DNA from: JBBDMU01 sp040878115
GTDB taxonomy: Bacteria > Bacteroidota > Rhodothermia > Balneolales > Natronogracilivirgulaceae
Assembly: GCA_040878115.1 (NCBI GenBank)
Contig: JBBDMV010000108.1
Span: 1 to 64,000 of the forward strand
DNA: 64,000 bases
Direction: 5' to 3'
A model generated the notes under the pieces. The model ran no database searches, was not told the origin of the DNA, and saw only the letters and a program-made list of their open reading frames with translations. Position 1 is the first letter of the stretch. Every line of letters begins with the position of its first letter. The translations under genes were made by a program, and so were the position numbers. This document shows, one piece after another, positions 45,642 to 54,769 of the stretch.

Positions 45642-46325
45642 ATGCAAATTTATGACAATATTAGAAATATCAGGGAAAGAATTAAACTCACTTGTGAACA
45701 CTCAGGGCGAGACCCTGAAGAAATAACGCTGATTGCCGTCAGCAAAACAAAGCCTGTGGAAGCCATACAACAAGCCGTTGACTGCGGAGAACGCCATTTT
45801 GGTGAGAATAAGGTTCAGGAACTTATCAGTAAAATGGAGAAATTTGGAGATGGCCCGCATTGGCATATGATAGGGGCACTTCAAACCAACAAGATCAAAT
45901 ACCTGGTTCATCGCGTAAACTGGATTCATTCTATTGGAAAGCTGAAACAACTTAAAGAAGTAGAAAAAAGGGCCGGCGCCATTGAAAGGGCCGTCAATGT
46001 GCTGATCCAAATAAATATCAGCGCTGAAGACCAGAAAAGTGGATTTGCACCGGATGACCTGAAAGAGGTTTTAACCTATGCTCAAACGTTAAAGTGGGCC
46101 AGGGTGCAGGGCCTGATGGGTATGGCGTCTTTCACCGAAGATGTGGAAGTTATACGGCCCGAGTTTAAACTTCTCAGAGAGCTGAGAGATACGCACAAAA
46201 AACTGGAAACTGAAAACGTAAAGATGCACCATCTTTCCATGGGGATGACCAATGATCTCGAAACGGCCATTGAAGAAGGTTCTACTATGGTTCGCATAGG
46301 GACTGCCATATTCGGGGGCCGGTAA
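45642..46325 (+). CDS. yggS: PLP homeostasis protein YggS
   Basis: A 227-residue pyridoxal-phosphate-binding TIM barrel (PROSC/YggS). The PLP lysine is in LIAVSKTKPVEAI; HFGENKVQEL, WHMIGALQTNK, and MGMTNDLETAIEEGSTMVRIGTAIFG-type C-terminal motifs (split here at MGMTNDLETAIEEG and VRIGTAIFG) are complete. It buffers free PLP and affects amino acid metabolism. Not clustered with its usual partners here, except for the DivIVA-like gene that follows. Confidence 0.95.
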   Translation: MQIYDNIRNIRERIKLTCEHSGRDPEEITLIAVSKTKPVEAIQQAVDCGERHFGENKVQELISKMEKFGDGPHWHMIGALQTNKIKYLVHRVNWIHSIGKLKQLKEVEKRAGAIERAVNVLIQINISAEDQKSGFAPDDLKEVLTYAQTLKWARVQGLMGMASFTEDVEVIRPEFKLLRELRDTHKKLETENVKMHHLSMGMTNDLETAIEEGSTMVRIGTAIFGGR

Positions 46326-46332
46326 ATTTGAT

Positions 46333-46408
46333 GAACCACAACGTGCACAACGGACGCAAAGTAGAGAATATTTAACATCATTGTGACCTTCGTGCCCTTT
46401 GTGGTTTC
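46333..46408. repeat. 9-nt-period inverted repeat element
   Basis: GAACCACAACGTGCACAACG (46333 on) is an imperfect inverted copy of ATTGTGACCTTCGTGCCC... ending GTGGTTTC (46380-46408). The right arm is three 9-nt units (ATTGTGACC, TTCGTGCCC, TTTGTGGTT). A single arm also occurs at 107-136. The element sits between yggS and the DivIVA-like gene and would form a long stem. Confidence 0.55.
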
Positions 46409-46497
46409 ATTTCTTTCATATATAAGCTTGAAAATGAACCGTACGTACAATACATTGAAGTAAAATAGCCAAACCACCTGAAAAAACCCCATTTCCA

Positions 46498-47139
46498 ATG
46501 AACCTGACGGCTCTCGAAATCAAGCAACAAACTTTTGAAAAATCCCTTCGCGGCTTCGATGTAACAGAGGTTAAAAGCTTTCTAAACCTTGTTTCAAGTG
46601 AATGGGAGCATTTTGTGTCAAAAATGAAAGACCAGGAAACCGAAATAAGCAGGTTGAAAGATAAGATCAAGCATTACGAAAAGGTTGAAGAAGCACTACA
46701 TGAAACCCTGCAGTCTGCCAAGGCATCAGCCGCCCAGCTTTTAAAAAGTGCCAATGTGGAATCGGAAACGAAAATCCAGAAAGCCGAACTGGAGGCCGAA
46801 AAGATCATTCAGACTGCACAAGACCAACGCCGTGAAATCCGCATGGAAACCATCAATTTGCTTGACCGGCGTAAAGAAATGGTCCGGGGGATCAAATCCT
46901 ATCTCGCTATGGCCGGAGAATCACTGGATTCCTTTGCGGAGGATGAATCATCAATATATAAGGCCCCCAAAGTTATCGATGAACCTGCGCCAAAAGCAGA
47001 TCATAAAATAAGCAGTTCTGATGACGATAAAGCAAATAATGAAGAAACCCCCGTAAAGTCGGCTGAGGAAGACAGAAAGGTAAAGTATTTCTCAACCGAT
47101 CCCGACGATATGGATGACCTGCTTGATGAAATAGATTGA
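46498..47139 (+). CDS. DivIVA domain protein
   Basis: A 213-residue protein starting MNLTALEIKQQTFEKSLRGF, the DivIVA/GpsB membrane-binding N-terminal loop (consensus: ...I..k.F.....GYd..EVd.FL). A coiled coil runs to about residue 135, followed by an acidic unstructured tail ending DDMDDLLDEID. DivIVA proteins bind curved membrane and recruit division or wall-growth factors. Adjacent to yggS, as in many Gram-positive bacteria. A weak terminator (GCCTTAA...TTTAGGC then T6) follows near 47190-47214. Confidence 0.85.
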   Translation: MNLTALEIKQQTFEKSLRGFDVTEVKSFLNLVSSEWEHFVSKMKDQETEISRLKDKIKHYEKVEEALHETLQSAKASAAQLLKSANVESETKIQKAELEAEKIIQTAQDQRREIRMETINLLDRRKEMVRGIKSYLAMAGESLDSFAEDESSIYKAPKVIDEPAPKADHKISSSDDDKANNEETPVKSAEEDRKVKYFSTDPDDMDDLLDEID

Positions 47140-47909
47140 AGGACCAATGGGTGATATTATAGCGTAAGCATAAGTATCCCTAAAGCCCGTCAAGTAGCCT
47201 TAATTATTTAGGCTTTTTTCTATAATAAACGCATTTATCGAAAATCCCCACCACCAAAACCTCTCCGTTATGCCTCGTTAATTAGCGGCTGGAAATTGTA
47301 TTTTCAGCCCTTATTTTAACCTGCACTTTTGCACCGACCTTGGCCGTACCTCGTCCGTACCAACTCCCGGAAAACCGTTACCCTCTTGTTGCGTGTGTAG
47401 GACCAGTTCAGGCCAAGGTCAAGCCGAGTTTCAGGGGGCATATTTTGGTTGCTGTTGGATGCCTGAGAAAGCGCCTTAATTGTTTAGGCATATATTATGA
47501 ATTGACGAGGATTTTACGCACAATCAGGCTAATATCCCGGCCCTACGGGCCGGTGGTTTGGGTGCGATAATATTTTTTTCTACAAACATTTTGCCCCTAT
47601 TGGGGCTGGTTGATCATCATACGCATAATATTTATTCATCTCGTTTATCGGACTAATATGTTTAAGCCATCAATACAAATATTATGCTATGTGGGCGGGC
47701 CGATCTATTTGTAGGCCCGATTCGCCGCCACCGGCCATCGGGCTGAAATGTTTGTAGAAGCTGGAGGCTAATTGATCATTTATAAGGTTGATAAAAACAG
47801 CCAGGGAATTGGAGTAAAGTTTATTAAAATTGTTAAATTTTCATTACCTTTTAGCCACAGGAACAAGTTTATTACTGTTAGTTGCAAAACGCCTGGATAT
47901 CGAATAATC
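47140..47909. other. Long intergenic region with several hairpins
   Basis: About 770 bp before the phosphorylase start. It includes a terminator-like GCCTTAATTATTTAGGC plus T6 after the DivIVA-like gene, a second copy GCCTTAATTGTTTAGGC near 47477, a CCGGCCC/GGGCCGG hairpin near 47538 and the large palindromic element at 47580-47757. The 76-codon frame at 47340-47570 has no support. Confidence 0.5.
47580..47757. repeat. Palindromic intergenic element (MITE- or REP-like)
   Basis: Outer arms CTACAAACATTT (47580-47591) and AAATGTTTGTAG (47746-47757) are perfect 12-bp inverted repeats. Inner arms GCATAATATTT (47623-47633) and AAATATTATGC (47677-47687) are perfect over 11 bp. Between them lie GCCCC/GGGGC and GCCCGAT/ATCGGGC stems. 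The size (about 180 bp), lack of coding and nested symmetry fit a non-autonomous mobile or REP-type element. Confidence 0.6.
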
Positions 47910-48746
47910 ATGATCATAGAAACTGTCGGCGAATCTCGCATAAAGCGAAAGAAGGCACTGGATTACATCCAGAAAAAAACCAGTTGCAGGCCAGAATATT
48001 TAATCATTCTCGGTACTGGTTTAGGTCGCCTGGCAGACCAGATCGATGTTGAAGTGAGCATCTCTTATGCTGATATCCCATATTTCCCTACTTCAACAGT
48101 TGAAAGTCATGCAGGACGCTTGCTATTCGGAAAGCTGGGTGGGAAGAATATTGTAGCCATGCAGGGCCGTTTTCATTACTATGAAGGCTACAGCATGCAA
48201 CAAATTGCATTTCCGGTACGTGTACTTAAAACAAATGGTGCAAATACTTTATTGGTTTCCAATGCATGCGGGGGGGTGAACCCCAACTACCGCAGAGGAG
48301 ATATCATGTGCATAGTTGATCACATTAACCTTTTGGGAGATAACCCGCTGTTGGGCCCTAATGATGAAGAACTTGGTGCGCGTTTTCCTGATATGAGCGA
48401 ACCCTACTCAGCCGATCTCATCAGGCATGCCGAAGAGGCTGCACTGGAAAATGGAATTAGAATGCATGAAGGTGTTTATGCATCGGTGCCCGGCCCGATG
48501 CTTGAAACCCGGGCAGAATATCGCTATTTACGGTACATAGGTAGTGATGTTGTGGGGATGAGTACGATACCAGAGGTTATTTCTGCAGTACATATGAATA
48601 TGAAAGTACTTGGCATATCGGTGATTACAGATGAATGTTTCCCGGATGCTTTGGAAAAGGTGAATATAAAAGATATCCTTGAGGCGGCAGATTTGGCTGA
48701 GCCAAAAATGACAAAAGTGATGACCAATGTTTTAGAAAGGCTTTGA
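47910..48746 (+). CDS. Purine nucleoside phosphorylase
   Basis: About 278 residues from ATG 47910; the frame extends upstream to 47772, but the extra 46 residues are not family-like. Motifs: LGTGLGRLAD, PYFPTSTVESHAG, AMQGRFHYYEGYSM (phosphate/ribose binding), VSNACGGVN, GMSTIPEVI. It phosphorolyses inosine and guanosine in salvage (trimeric PNP/MTAP group). Single gene. Confidence 0.94.
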   Translation: MIIETVGESRIKRKKALDYIQKKTSCRPEYLIILGTGLGRLADQIDVEVSISYADIPYFPTSTVESHAGRLLFGKLGGKNIVAMQGRFHYYEGYSMQQIAFPVRVLKTNGANTLLVSNACGGVNPNYRRGDIMCIVDHINLLGDNPLLGPNDEELGARFPDMSEPYSADLIRHAEEAALENGIRMHEGVYASVPGPMLETRAEYRYLRYIGSDVVGMSTIPEVISAVHMNMKVLGISVITDECFPDALEKVNIKDILEAADLAEPKMTKVMTNVLERL

Positions 48747-48855
48747 CATGGGGAAAGGCCCGGTACAAGATCGAAATATTCAACTTTTCCTGACGTTTTG
48801 AATGGGAACGAATATAACAAGTTCCAAATATTAAAAATAAACACTTGGCGCTATA

Positions 48856-49644
48856 ATGATGTTCAATAAAGATGATGAAATCTGGGATGAATTCCAGTGG
48901 GAAGTTCATCTTAAAGAAATGGAACAACGCAACGAACAATTGCGGGAATTCTTTACATCCGGAATGCCGGATGACAAACCACGCTGGCTCAGGTTGTTAA
49001 ATGAGTATAACTCGAAGCTGGATGTGATGAATGCCTATATTGAGGAAGAACTGCTCATTGAGGAATCTTATTTTCCTGATGATGAAGATTGGGAGGAAGA
49101 AGATGATGATGATTCCGATCCTTTCTTTTCGATGTTTGATGAAGATGATGATTTTGACGACTGGGAAGATTTCTTTGATGATGACGGCGAGGAAGATGAA
49201 TTTGCAGATGATGATGGGGAAGAGTGGAAGCAACTCTCTGAAGACTTCACTATGTCCGATTTCGGGGCTATAGAAAACCTGAGCGTTTATCTGGAAGCAC
49301 GAAGCGTTGGGGCAGATCTGTTGAAGTTAGCTGAAACAGAACCGCATTATTTTGAAGACAAAAGTTTTACTAATTTTATTTCCAATTCATTGCTTATTAG
49401 TGCCAAGTTGGCGGTAGGCTATTCTTTCGGTTTTGAAGTTGATGTAATGGGAGCTAACATTGCTTATTGCAAGAAGGCCCTGGGCTTTGCCAATGCCTCG
49501 CTGGAAATGCTTCAGGAGATGAAAGAAAGTAAGCTTATGCAGCATTCCAAATATATTGAAACACATCAAAGGCTCTTTGAATTGAGGAACGACATCGGCA
49601 TTTACGTTCAGGATTTGCGCGAACGCTTTGAAAGCCAACTTTAA
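48856..49644 (+). CDS. Hypothetical protein with acidic central tract
   Basis: A 262-residue cytosolic protein. The N- and C-terminal parts are helical (KEMEQRNEQLREFFTSG; FELRNDIGIYVQDLRERFE), while residues about 75-122 are an acidic low-complexity tract of Asp and Glu with aromatic spacers. No recognised domain. The acid tract may be an adaptation to high salt or a protein/nucleic-acid binding region. Function unknown, but the frame is intact and codon use resembles neighbours. Confidence 0.75.
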   Translation: MMFNKDDEIWDEFQWEVHLKEMEQRNEQLREFFTSGMPDDKPRWLRLLNEYNSKLDVMNAYIEEELLIEESYFPDDEDWEEEDDDDSDPFFSMFDEDDDFDDWEDFFDDDGEEDEFADDDGEEWKQLSEDFTMSDFGAIENLSVYLEARSVGADLLKLAETEPHYFEDKSFTNFISNSLLISAKLAVGYSFGFEVDVMGANIAYCKKALGFANASLEMLQEMKESKLMQHSKYIETHQRLFELRNDIGIYVQDLRERFESQL

Positions 49645-49789
49645 AAGAAGAGAATACAGAAAAGAATAAATTACACAACCATTACAGGCCATTGTTTGGC
49701 TTAAACCAGAGTTTGGTGAAATTACGCAGCTTTGGGTTTAATTTGGTACCTTTACGCTTTCAAAATTTTCACCTATATAAGTTCTGGAT

Positions 49790-50872
49790 ATGGTTTATGC
49801 GCTTATTATGGCGGGGGGGATCGGCTCCCGCTTCTGGCCTAAAAGCAGAAAGGCTAAGCCCAAGCAGTTTTTAAATTTAATAGGGGATAAGACCATGCTG
49901 CAAAATACAGCAAATCGTATTTTGCCTCTCATCCCCGTTGAGCGCACCTTGGTCATAACCAATGCTAGTTATACTGACCTGGTAAAAGAGCAAATCCCAG
50001 ACATCCCGGATGAGAATGTAATTGGTGAACCTGTAGCCAGGAATACCGCTCCGTGTATAGCCTTTGCCGCTGCCTGGCTCCTGAATAAAGACCCCGATGC
50101 TACATTAGTTGTACTACCATCGGACCATTATATTCATGATGAAAAAACTTATTTGAAGGTCCTTTCGGCTGCTATTCAAAAAGCGGAGAAGGATGGAAGC
50201 CTGGTAACGATAGGCATCACGCCCAACAGGCCGGAAACCGGATACGGCTATATTCAGGTAAACGATAAAGAGTTTGAATCCAACGATAACGTTCCTGTGC
50301 ACCTGGTGAAAACATTTGCTGAGAAACCGGATATCAATACAGCTGTAAAGTTTTTGGATTCTGGTGATTTTCTATGGAACAGCGGCATGTTTATTTGGAA
50401 AGCCCGAACCATCTTTGATGCATTCGAGTACCATCTGCCTGAGGTCTATCAGGAAGCCGAGAAGGTGAGGCGGGAATTGACGACGGATAACCAGAGTAAA
50501 GCCATAGATGAATTTTATCACAGCTGCATGTCCATTTCTATTGATTACGGAATAATGGAAAAGGCAGAAGCCGTATATGTAGTACCCGGTGATTTTGGAT
50601 GGAATGATGTGGGGAGCTGGATGGCTATTTACGAGCTTGATGAAAAAGATGAGAGCGGCAATGTTATTCAGGCTGAAAATTATACCATGGTTGATTCGGA
50701 TAATTGCTATGTATCAACACTTAATGATAGATTGGTGGCCATGGTTGGGGTCCAGGGTATCGCCCTGATTGAAACAGAAGATGCCTTATTGCTGTGCCGC
50801 CTTGACGCCGCTCAGGACGTTAAGAAAATATACGAACAACTGGATGCACCTGATTTAAATAAGTTTAAATAG
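49790..50872 (+). CDS. manC: Mannose-1-phosphate guanylyltransferase
   Basis: A 360-residue GDP-mannose pyrophosphorylase of the short type: N-terminal nucleotidyltransferase MAGGIGSRFWPKSRKAKPKQ, EPVARNTAPCIAFAA, PSDHYIHDE and AEKPDINTA. The C-terminal isomerase cupin of bifunctional ManC proteins is absent. It supplies GDP-mannose for glycans. The small cupin gene at 31.3 kb might supply the isomerase step, but is far away. Confidence 0.95.
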   Translation: MVYALIMAGGIGSRFWPKSRKAKPKQFLNLIGDKTMLQNTANRILPLIPVERTLVITNASYTDLVKEQIPDIPDENVIGEPVARNTAPCIAFAAAWLLNKDPDATLVVLPSDHYIHDEKTYLKVLSAAIQKAEKDGSLVTIGITPNRPETGYGYIQVNDKEFESNDNVPVHLVKTFAEKPDINTAVKFLDSGDFLWNSGMFIWKARTIFDAFEYHLPEVYQEAEKVRRELTTDNQSKAIDEFYHSCMSISIDYGIMEKAEAVYVVPGDFGWNDVGSWMAIYELDEKDESGNVIQAENYTMVDSDNCYVSTLNDRLVAMVGVQGIALIETEDALLLCRLDAAQDVKKIYEQLDAPDLNKFK

Positions 50873-50953
50873 GGCAGGTATAAGCTAGAATGTTCATTTG
50901 GCCTGTAACTATCCTTAGTTTACATCGGGTATGATTATTTTTCAATAAAGACC

Positions 50954-50980
50954 ATGAAATTAGTAAGCCGAACCCGGTAA
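50954..50980 (+). CDS. Possible 8-codon leader before the M1 gene
   Basis: ATG AAA TTA GTA AGC CGA ACC CGG TAA, whose stop overlaps the ATG of the M1 peptidase (TAATG). It could be a chance frame or a short leader coupling translation. Confidence 0.25.
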   Translation: MKLVSRTR

Positions 50981-53900
50981 TGTTTGATAAAGCCATTATG
51001 CACAGACAGTCTGTCGTTCTAATATCTACCTTTGTACTTTTTATTTGTTCTCAACCATCGAAGGGACAAAATCAACCGGACCGCTGGCAACAATCTATTG
51101 AGTATGATATGGATGTTGCACTGGATGTTGATGAGCATACCATTAGCGGTACGCAAAATGTAGTTTACACCAATAATTCACCGGATACGCTGTATAATGT
51201 ATATTACCACTTGTATTTCAATGCATTTCAGCCAAACAGCTTAATGGATGTTCGGTCCAGGACTATTGTTGATCCTGACGGGCGTGTCCAGGACCGGATC
51301 TATCACCTTGATGAAGATGAGATGGGTTATCAAGACGTAATCTCCCTCAGCCATAATGATCGTGAAGTCAATTACCGTGTTGAACAAACGGTGTTGGTTG
51401 TAGAGCTTGATGAGCCTATTCTTCCACAGAGTCAGACTGAGTTCGACCTGGAGTTTGAAGGCCAGGTCCCGAAACAGGTCCGCAGAAGCGGAAGGGATAA
51501 CAGTGAAGGGATCGCTTATTCGATGGCCCAGTGGTACCCCAAAATGGCTGAATACGATTACGAAGGTTGGCACACTCACCCATACGTGGCCCGCGAGTTT
51601 CACGGGGTTTTTGGTGATTTCGATGTTAAAATTACTTTAGATTCATCTTATACCGTTGGCGGGACCGGTTACCTGCAAAACCCTGATGAAGTAGGCCATG
51701 GCTATGAGGAGCCTGGGATAGAAGTCGCCCGTCCGGATGGTAATAAGCTAACCTGGCATTTTCGCGCTCCTAATGTCATTGATTTTGCGTGGGGTGCCGA
51801 CGATCAGTTTACTCATGAAATTTATCAGAGAGAAAGTGGGCCTCGTGTTCATTTGCTATACGTAGAAAGGCCGGAAACCCAAAGCTGGGAATATTTGGGT
51901 GAGTATACTCTGGATGCGATGGAATACCTCAGCGAAAATTTCGGAGAATATCCTTACGAGCAATTTTCGGTCATTCAGGGAGGTGATGGCGGCATGGAAT
52001 ATCCGATGGCTACGCTCATTACAGGTCATCGTTCCCTTTATAGCCTGACGTCTGTTACGGTACACGAACTAGCGCATATGTGGTACCAAACTACACTGGC
52101 CAACAACGAGAGCCTTTATTCCTGGATGGATGAAGGGTTTGCCACTTATGTTTCTAATTATACGATGCAGCATCTTTTTGGCATTGAAGGGGATCCTCAG
52201 CGTAACAGCTATCTGCATTATTTAAGTATTGTCGACGCTGGTCTTGAAGAGCCAATGTTACGGCAGTCTGATCATTTTACCACTAATTTTGCATACAGTG
52301 TAGCTTCTTATTCCAAAGGTTCAATGTTCTTGCATCAGCTGGGCTATGTGGTTGGCGAGGAAGCATTGCAGCGATCGCTGAAACGATATTATGACGAATG
52401 GAAATTTCGTCACCCCAATCCGACAGATTTTAAACGGGTTGTTGAAAAGGAAAGTGATCTGGTCCTGGACTGGTATTTTGATTATGCCCTGGGCACGACC
52501 CGTACTATTGACTATGCCATTGATGATATTGATCAGGGCAGTGACAGCCTTACGGTAAAGCTCGAGCGAAAGGATGAGCATATCATGCCGGTTGACCTGG
52601 AAGTGGAATTTGAAAACGGGGAAAGCGTGATGGTCTACATCCCGCTCGGCCTCATGCTTGGTGAAAAAGAATTGGAAGGTCCCGATCAGGAAAGGATTTC
52701 CTATGATGCCTGGCCCTGGACTCATCCGTTTTATGAAGTGACCATACCTAATAATGGTCAGCGCGCTGTACGGGTTGAAATAGATCCATCGATGAGGATG
52801 GCTGATCACAACAGGCTCAATAATGTACGTCCTTTCCCTCTTGAAGATGAATTTATGCAGCCGGCACAACCGAATTGGGAACATTACGGATATAGTTATC
52901 GTCCGGCATTGTGGTATGGTGAGAATGCCGGGGCCCGGATAGGCATGAGCTCATATGGCTCTTACTTATTTGATAACCATGTGGTGGAAGCCTCATTATT
53001 TTTGACAACAGGGAGTTTCGATGATTACTCCGTCCGAAATTTGGACGTGGATTATAACTTCCGTTACCGTAAAAAGCTTGATCAATTTGGTTTGGAGAGC
53101 TATTTGGAAGCAGGGGCCCGGCGTTATTACGGTGTTTTTGAAGAACGGGTTGATTTTATCAAACAATTAGGCGAATTCGGAATACTGGAAGATACTTTCC
53201 GGGAAGTTCGCTTATCGGCTTTCCATCAGTCAAAAACAGCAGACCGTTTTTCTGATGCCATGCAAAGCATGTGGGAGCGGGGTAATGTGTGGGGATTAGG
53301 ATTAACCTACACCCACGGAGATCCTTACCGCAATGGGTTTAAAGTGAACCTTACAGGGGCGAGTTCGGGCGATTATTCCTCTGCCGCACGAAGTTCTTTT
53401 GAGGCTAATCGCACTTATTTATCAGGTGATACTTTTTCATCGCGCTTCGGTCTGTCATTTGGATTGGGATCCCAGTCGATGCCTGCACAATACCGCTGGG
53501 CTGCTTCACGCCCGACTACCGAACAGCTATGGAATAACGAAACTCACTGGAGTACAGCCAATATTGACAGTGATCTTACGCAAGGTATTCATCTTATCGC
53601 CAACAATGGGAATGGCCTACTCGGCTACGGACTCAGTGGCATTGGTTCACCCGACGAACTCGGAAATAACTTTTTCAGTATGACTATCTGGAATACCTGG
53701 CAGCCCTTTGATGGGAACAGTAGTCTTGGGCTGTTATCATTTGAACTTTTTTCGGGACTGGGCAAAAGCTGGTCAGGCGGGTTTGTGGATGATTTCCCTG
53801 TTTTTGATGAAGCCCGTCAAAATAATATAATGGCAAGTATGGGCACAGGTTTCACGTATGATATTTCCTCATGGGGTGCCTTCAATCGTTGGCGCTCGCA

Positions 53901-54018
53901 AAGTAAGTTCCTGCAAAACGTCGAAATAAGCGTTCGAATGCCATTTTATCTCCATGACTTGCAAGGTGAAGATGACTTCGGAGCACGCTTTGTGATAGGG
54001 ATTAGTGAACGGTTTTAA
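50980..54018 (+). CDS. M1 family metallopeptidase with C-terminal beta-barrel
   Basis: A 1012-residue exported protein: signal peptide (about 8-29), M1-like N-terminal beta domain, and a catalytic domain with GGMEYP (about 345) and the zinc motif H362-E-L-A-H366 with E385 in DEGFATY. From about residue 630 to 1012 the sequence is repetitive in aromatic/glycine beta-strands (LEAGARRYYGVFEE, GLSFGLGSQSMPAQ) and ends in ...VIGISERF with a terminal Phe, as in outer membrane barrels. It is thus probably anchored to the outer membrane with its peptidase domain in the periplasm or outside. M1 peptidases trim N-terminal residues from peptides. An ATG at 50998 is an alternative start. Confidence 0.88.
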   Translation: MFDKAIMHRQSVVLISTFVLFICSQPSKGQNQPDRWQQSIEYDMDVALDVDEHTISGTQNVVYTNNSPDTLYNVYYHLYFNAFQPNSLMDVRSRTIVDPDGRVQDRIYHLDEDEMGYQDVISLSHNDREVNYRVEQTVLVVELDEPILPQSQTEFDLEFEGQVPKQVRRSGRDNSEGIAYSMAQWYPKMAEYDYEGWHTHPYVAREFHGVFGDFDVKITLDSSYTVGGTGYLQNPDEVGHGYEEPGIEVARPDGNKLTWHFRAPNVIDFAWGADDQFTHEIYQRESGPRVHLLYVERPETQSWEYLGEYTLDAMEYLSENFGEYPYEQFSVIQGGDGGMEYPMATLITGHRSLYSLTSVTVHELAHMWYQTTLANNESLYSWMDEGFATYVSNYTMQHLFGIEGDPQRNSYLHYLSIVDAGLEEPMLRQSDHFTTNFAYSVASYSKGSMFLHQLGYVVGEEALQRSLKRYYDEWKFRHPNPTDFKRVVEKESDLVLDWYFDYALGTTRTIDYAIDDIDQGSDSLTVKLERKDEHIMPVDLEVEFENGESVMVYIPLGLMLGEKELEGPDQERISYDAWPWTHPFYEVTIPNNGQRAVRVEIDPSMRMADHNRLNNVRPFPLEDEFMQPAQPNWEHYGYSYRPALWYGENAGARIGMSSYGSYLFDNHVVEASLFLTTGSFDDYSVRNLDVDYNFRYRKKLDQFGLESYLEAGARRYYGVFEERVDFIKQLGEFGILEDTFREVRLSAFHQSKTADRFSDAMQSMWERGNVWGLGLTYTHGDPYRNGFKVNLTGASSGDYSSAARSSFEANRTYLSGDTFSSRFGLSFGLGSQSMPAQYRWAASRPTTEQLWNNETHWSTANIDSDLTQGIHLIANNGNGLLGYGLSGIGSPDELGNNFFSMTIWNTWQPFDGNSSLGLLSFELFSGLGKSWSGGFVDDFPVFDEARQNNIMASMGTGFTYDISSWGAFNRWRSQSKFLQNVEISVRMPFYLHDLQGEDDFGARFVIGISERF

Positions 54019-54157
54019 ACTTTAATGAATTTAAAAATCTACTTGTAAAGCTTTAAGAGGAACCCTTGCAACCAATAGTGAACAGCGGAGCAGGCTTGAT
54101 ATCACTTTAGGCTTATGGATTGCCGGATCCGGGAAATAGCCGTTCGACTTTAAATAA

Positions 54158-54200
54158 AAAAATAAGCACCCAAACCAAAATATTTAGAGCGCTTATTTTT
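54158..54200. terminator. Bidirectional terminator
   Basis: AAAAATAAGC (54158-54167) and GCTTATTTTT (54191-54200) form a 10-bp stem flanked by A and T runs, between the convergent M1 peptidase and OmpA-like genes. Confidence 0.8.
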
Positions 54201-54217
54201 CTTATACTGTAATACGG

Positions 54218-54769
54218 TTAGGGAGCACGATAAGGTTCAATTACCTCAGTTTCGGCACGTCGATTTTCAAGACAACCATGTCCATTTGAATCCTCGGAAG
54301 CACAAGGAACGGGAGCTTTACCCAGACCTCTGCTGTCTATTCTGTCTTCTTCAATACCATTTTGGGTATAAAAGCTAACCACAGAATGGGCACGGCGCTG
54401 ACTCAGACGTAAGTTGTACTGATCACCACCTAAATGATCTGTGAAGGCTTCAATACTTACCCGATAATCAGAAGGAAGATCAAGCAATTTTTCGAGATTG
54501 TCAGCCAGGGTCCTAGCTGCCTTATCATTTACGTCTGATAGGTCAAACCCAAAATTAATAGTGCTAAGCTCGGGAACCTGTACGAACTCGGGCTCTGGTT
54601 CAGGCTCTGGCTCAGGTTCCGGCTCTGGTTCGGGCTCTTCTACTACTACAACTTCTTCCGGTTCCGGCTCTTCTTCGACAATCTGTTCCGTACTAGAGCA
54701 ACCTGTATGTATTAAGGTTATGCTAGCAAAGAGAACAAGTAAAGTCAGCAAATGTTTGTGACAGTTCAT
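54218..54769 (-). CDS. OmpA-like lipoprotein with EP repeats
   Basis: About 183 residues from ATG 54769 (a frame start at 54844 is not needed). Lipobox LIHTGC, then a low-complexity linker of about 30 residues in which Glu and Pro alternate, then an OmpA-type peptidoglycan-binding domain (INFGFDLSDV, VSIEAFTDHLGGDQYNLRLS, RGLGKAPVPCASED, NRRAETEV). The linker probably spans the periplasm. It tethers the outer membrane to the cell wall. Only a short hydrophilic C-terminus follows. Confidence 0.92.
   Translation of the reverse strand: MNCHKHLLTLLVLFASITLIHTGCSSTEQIVEEEPEPEEVVVVEEPEPEPEPEPEPEPEPEFVQVPELSTINFGFDLSDVNDKAARTLADNLEKLLDLPSDYRVSIEAFTDHLGGDQYNLRLSQRRAHSVVSFYTQNGIEEDRIDSRGLGKAPVPCASEDSNGHGCLENRRAETEVIEPYRAP

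Noticed and set aside
47340..47570. 76-codon frame in the long intergenic region
   Set aside because: Covers several GC-rich hairpins and repeats, and its composition reflects these rather than coding.
49068..49250. Serine-rich 60-codon frame opposite the acidic protein
   Set aside because: It is the antisense reading of GAT/GAA repeats encoding Asp/Glu, a low-complexity shadow.
54498..54761. Gly-Ser repeat frame opposite the OmpA-like lipoprotein
   Set aside because: Antisense shadow of the Glu-Pro repeat linker.
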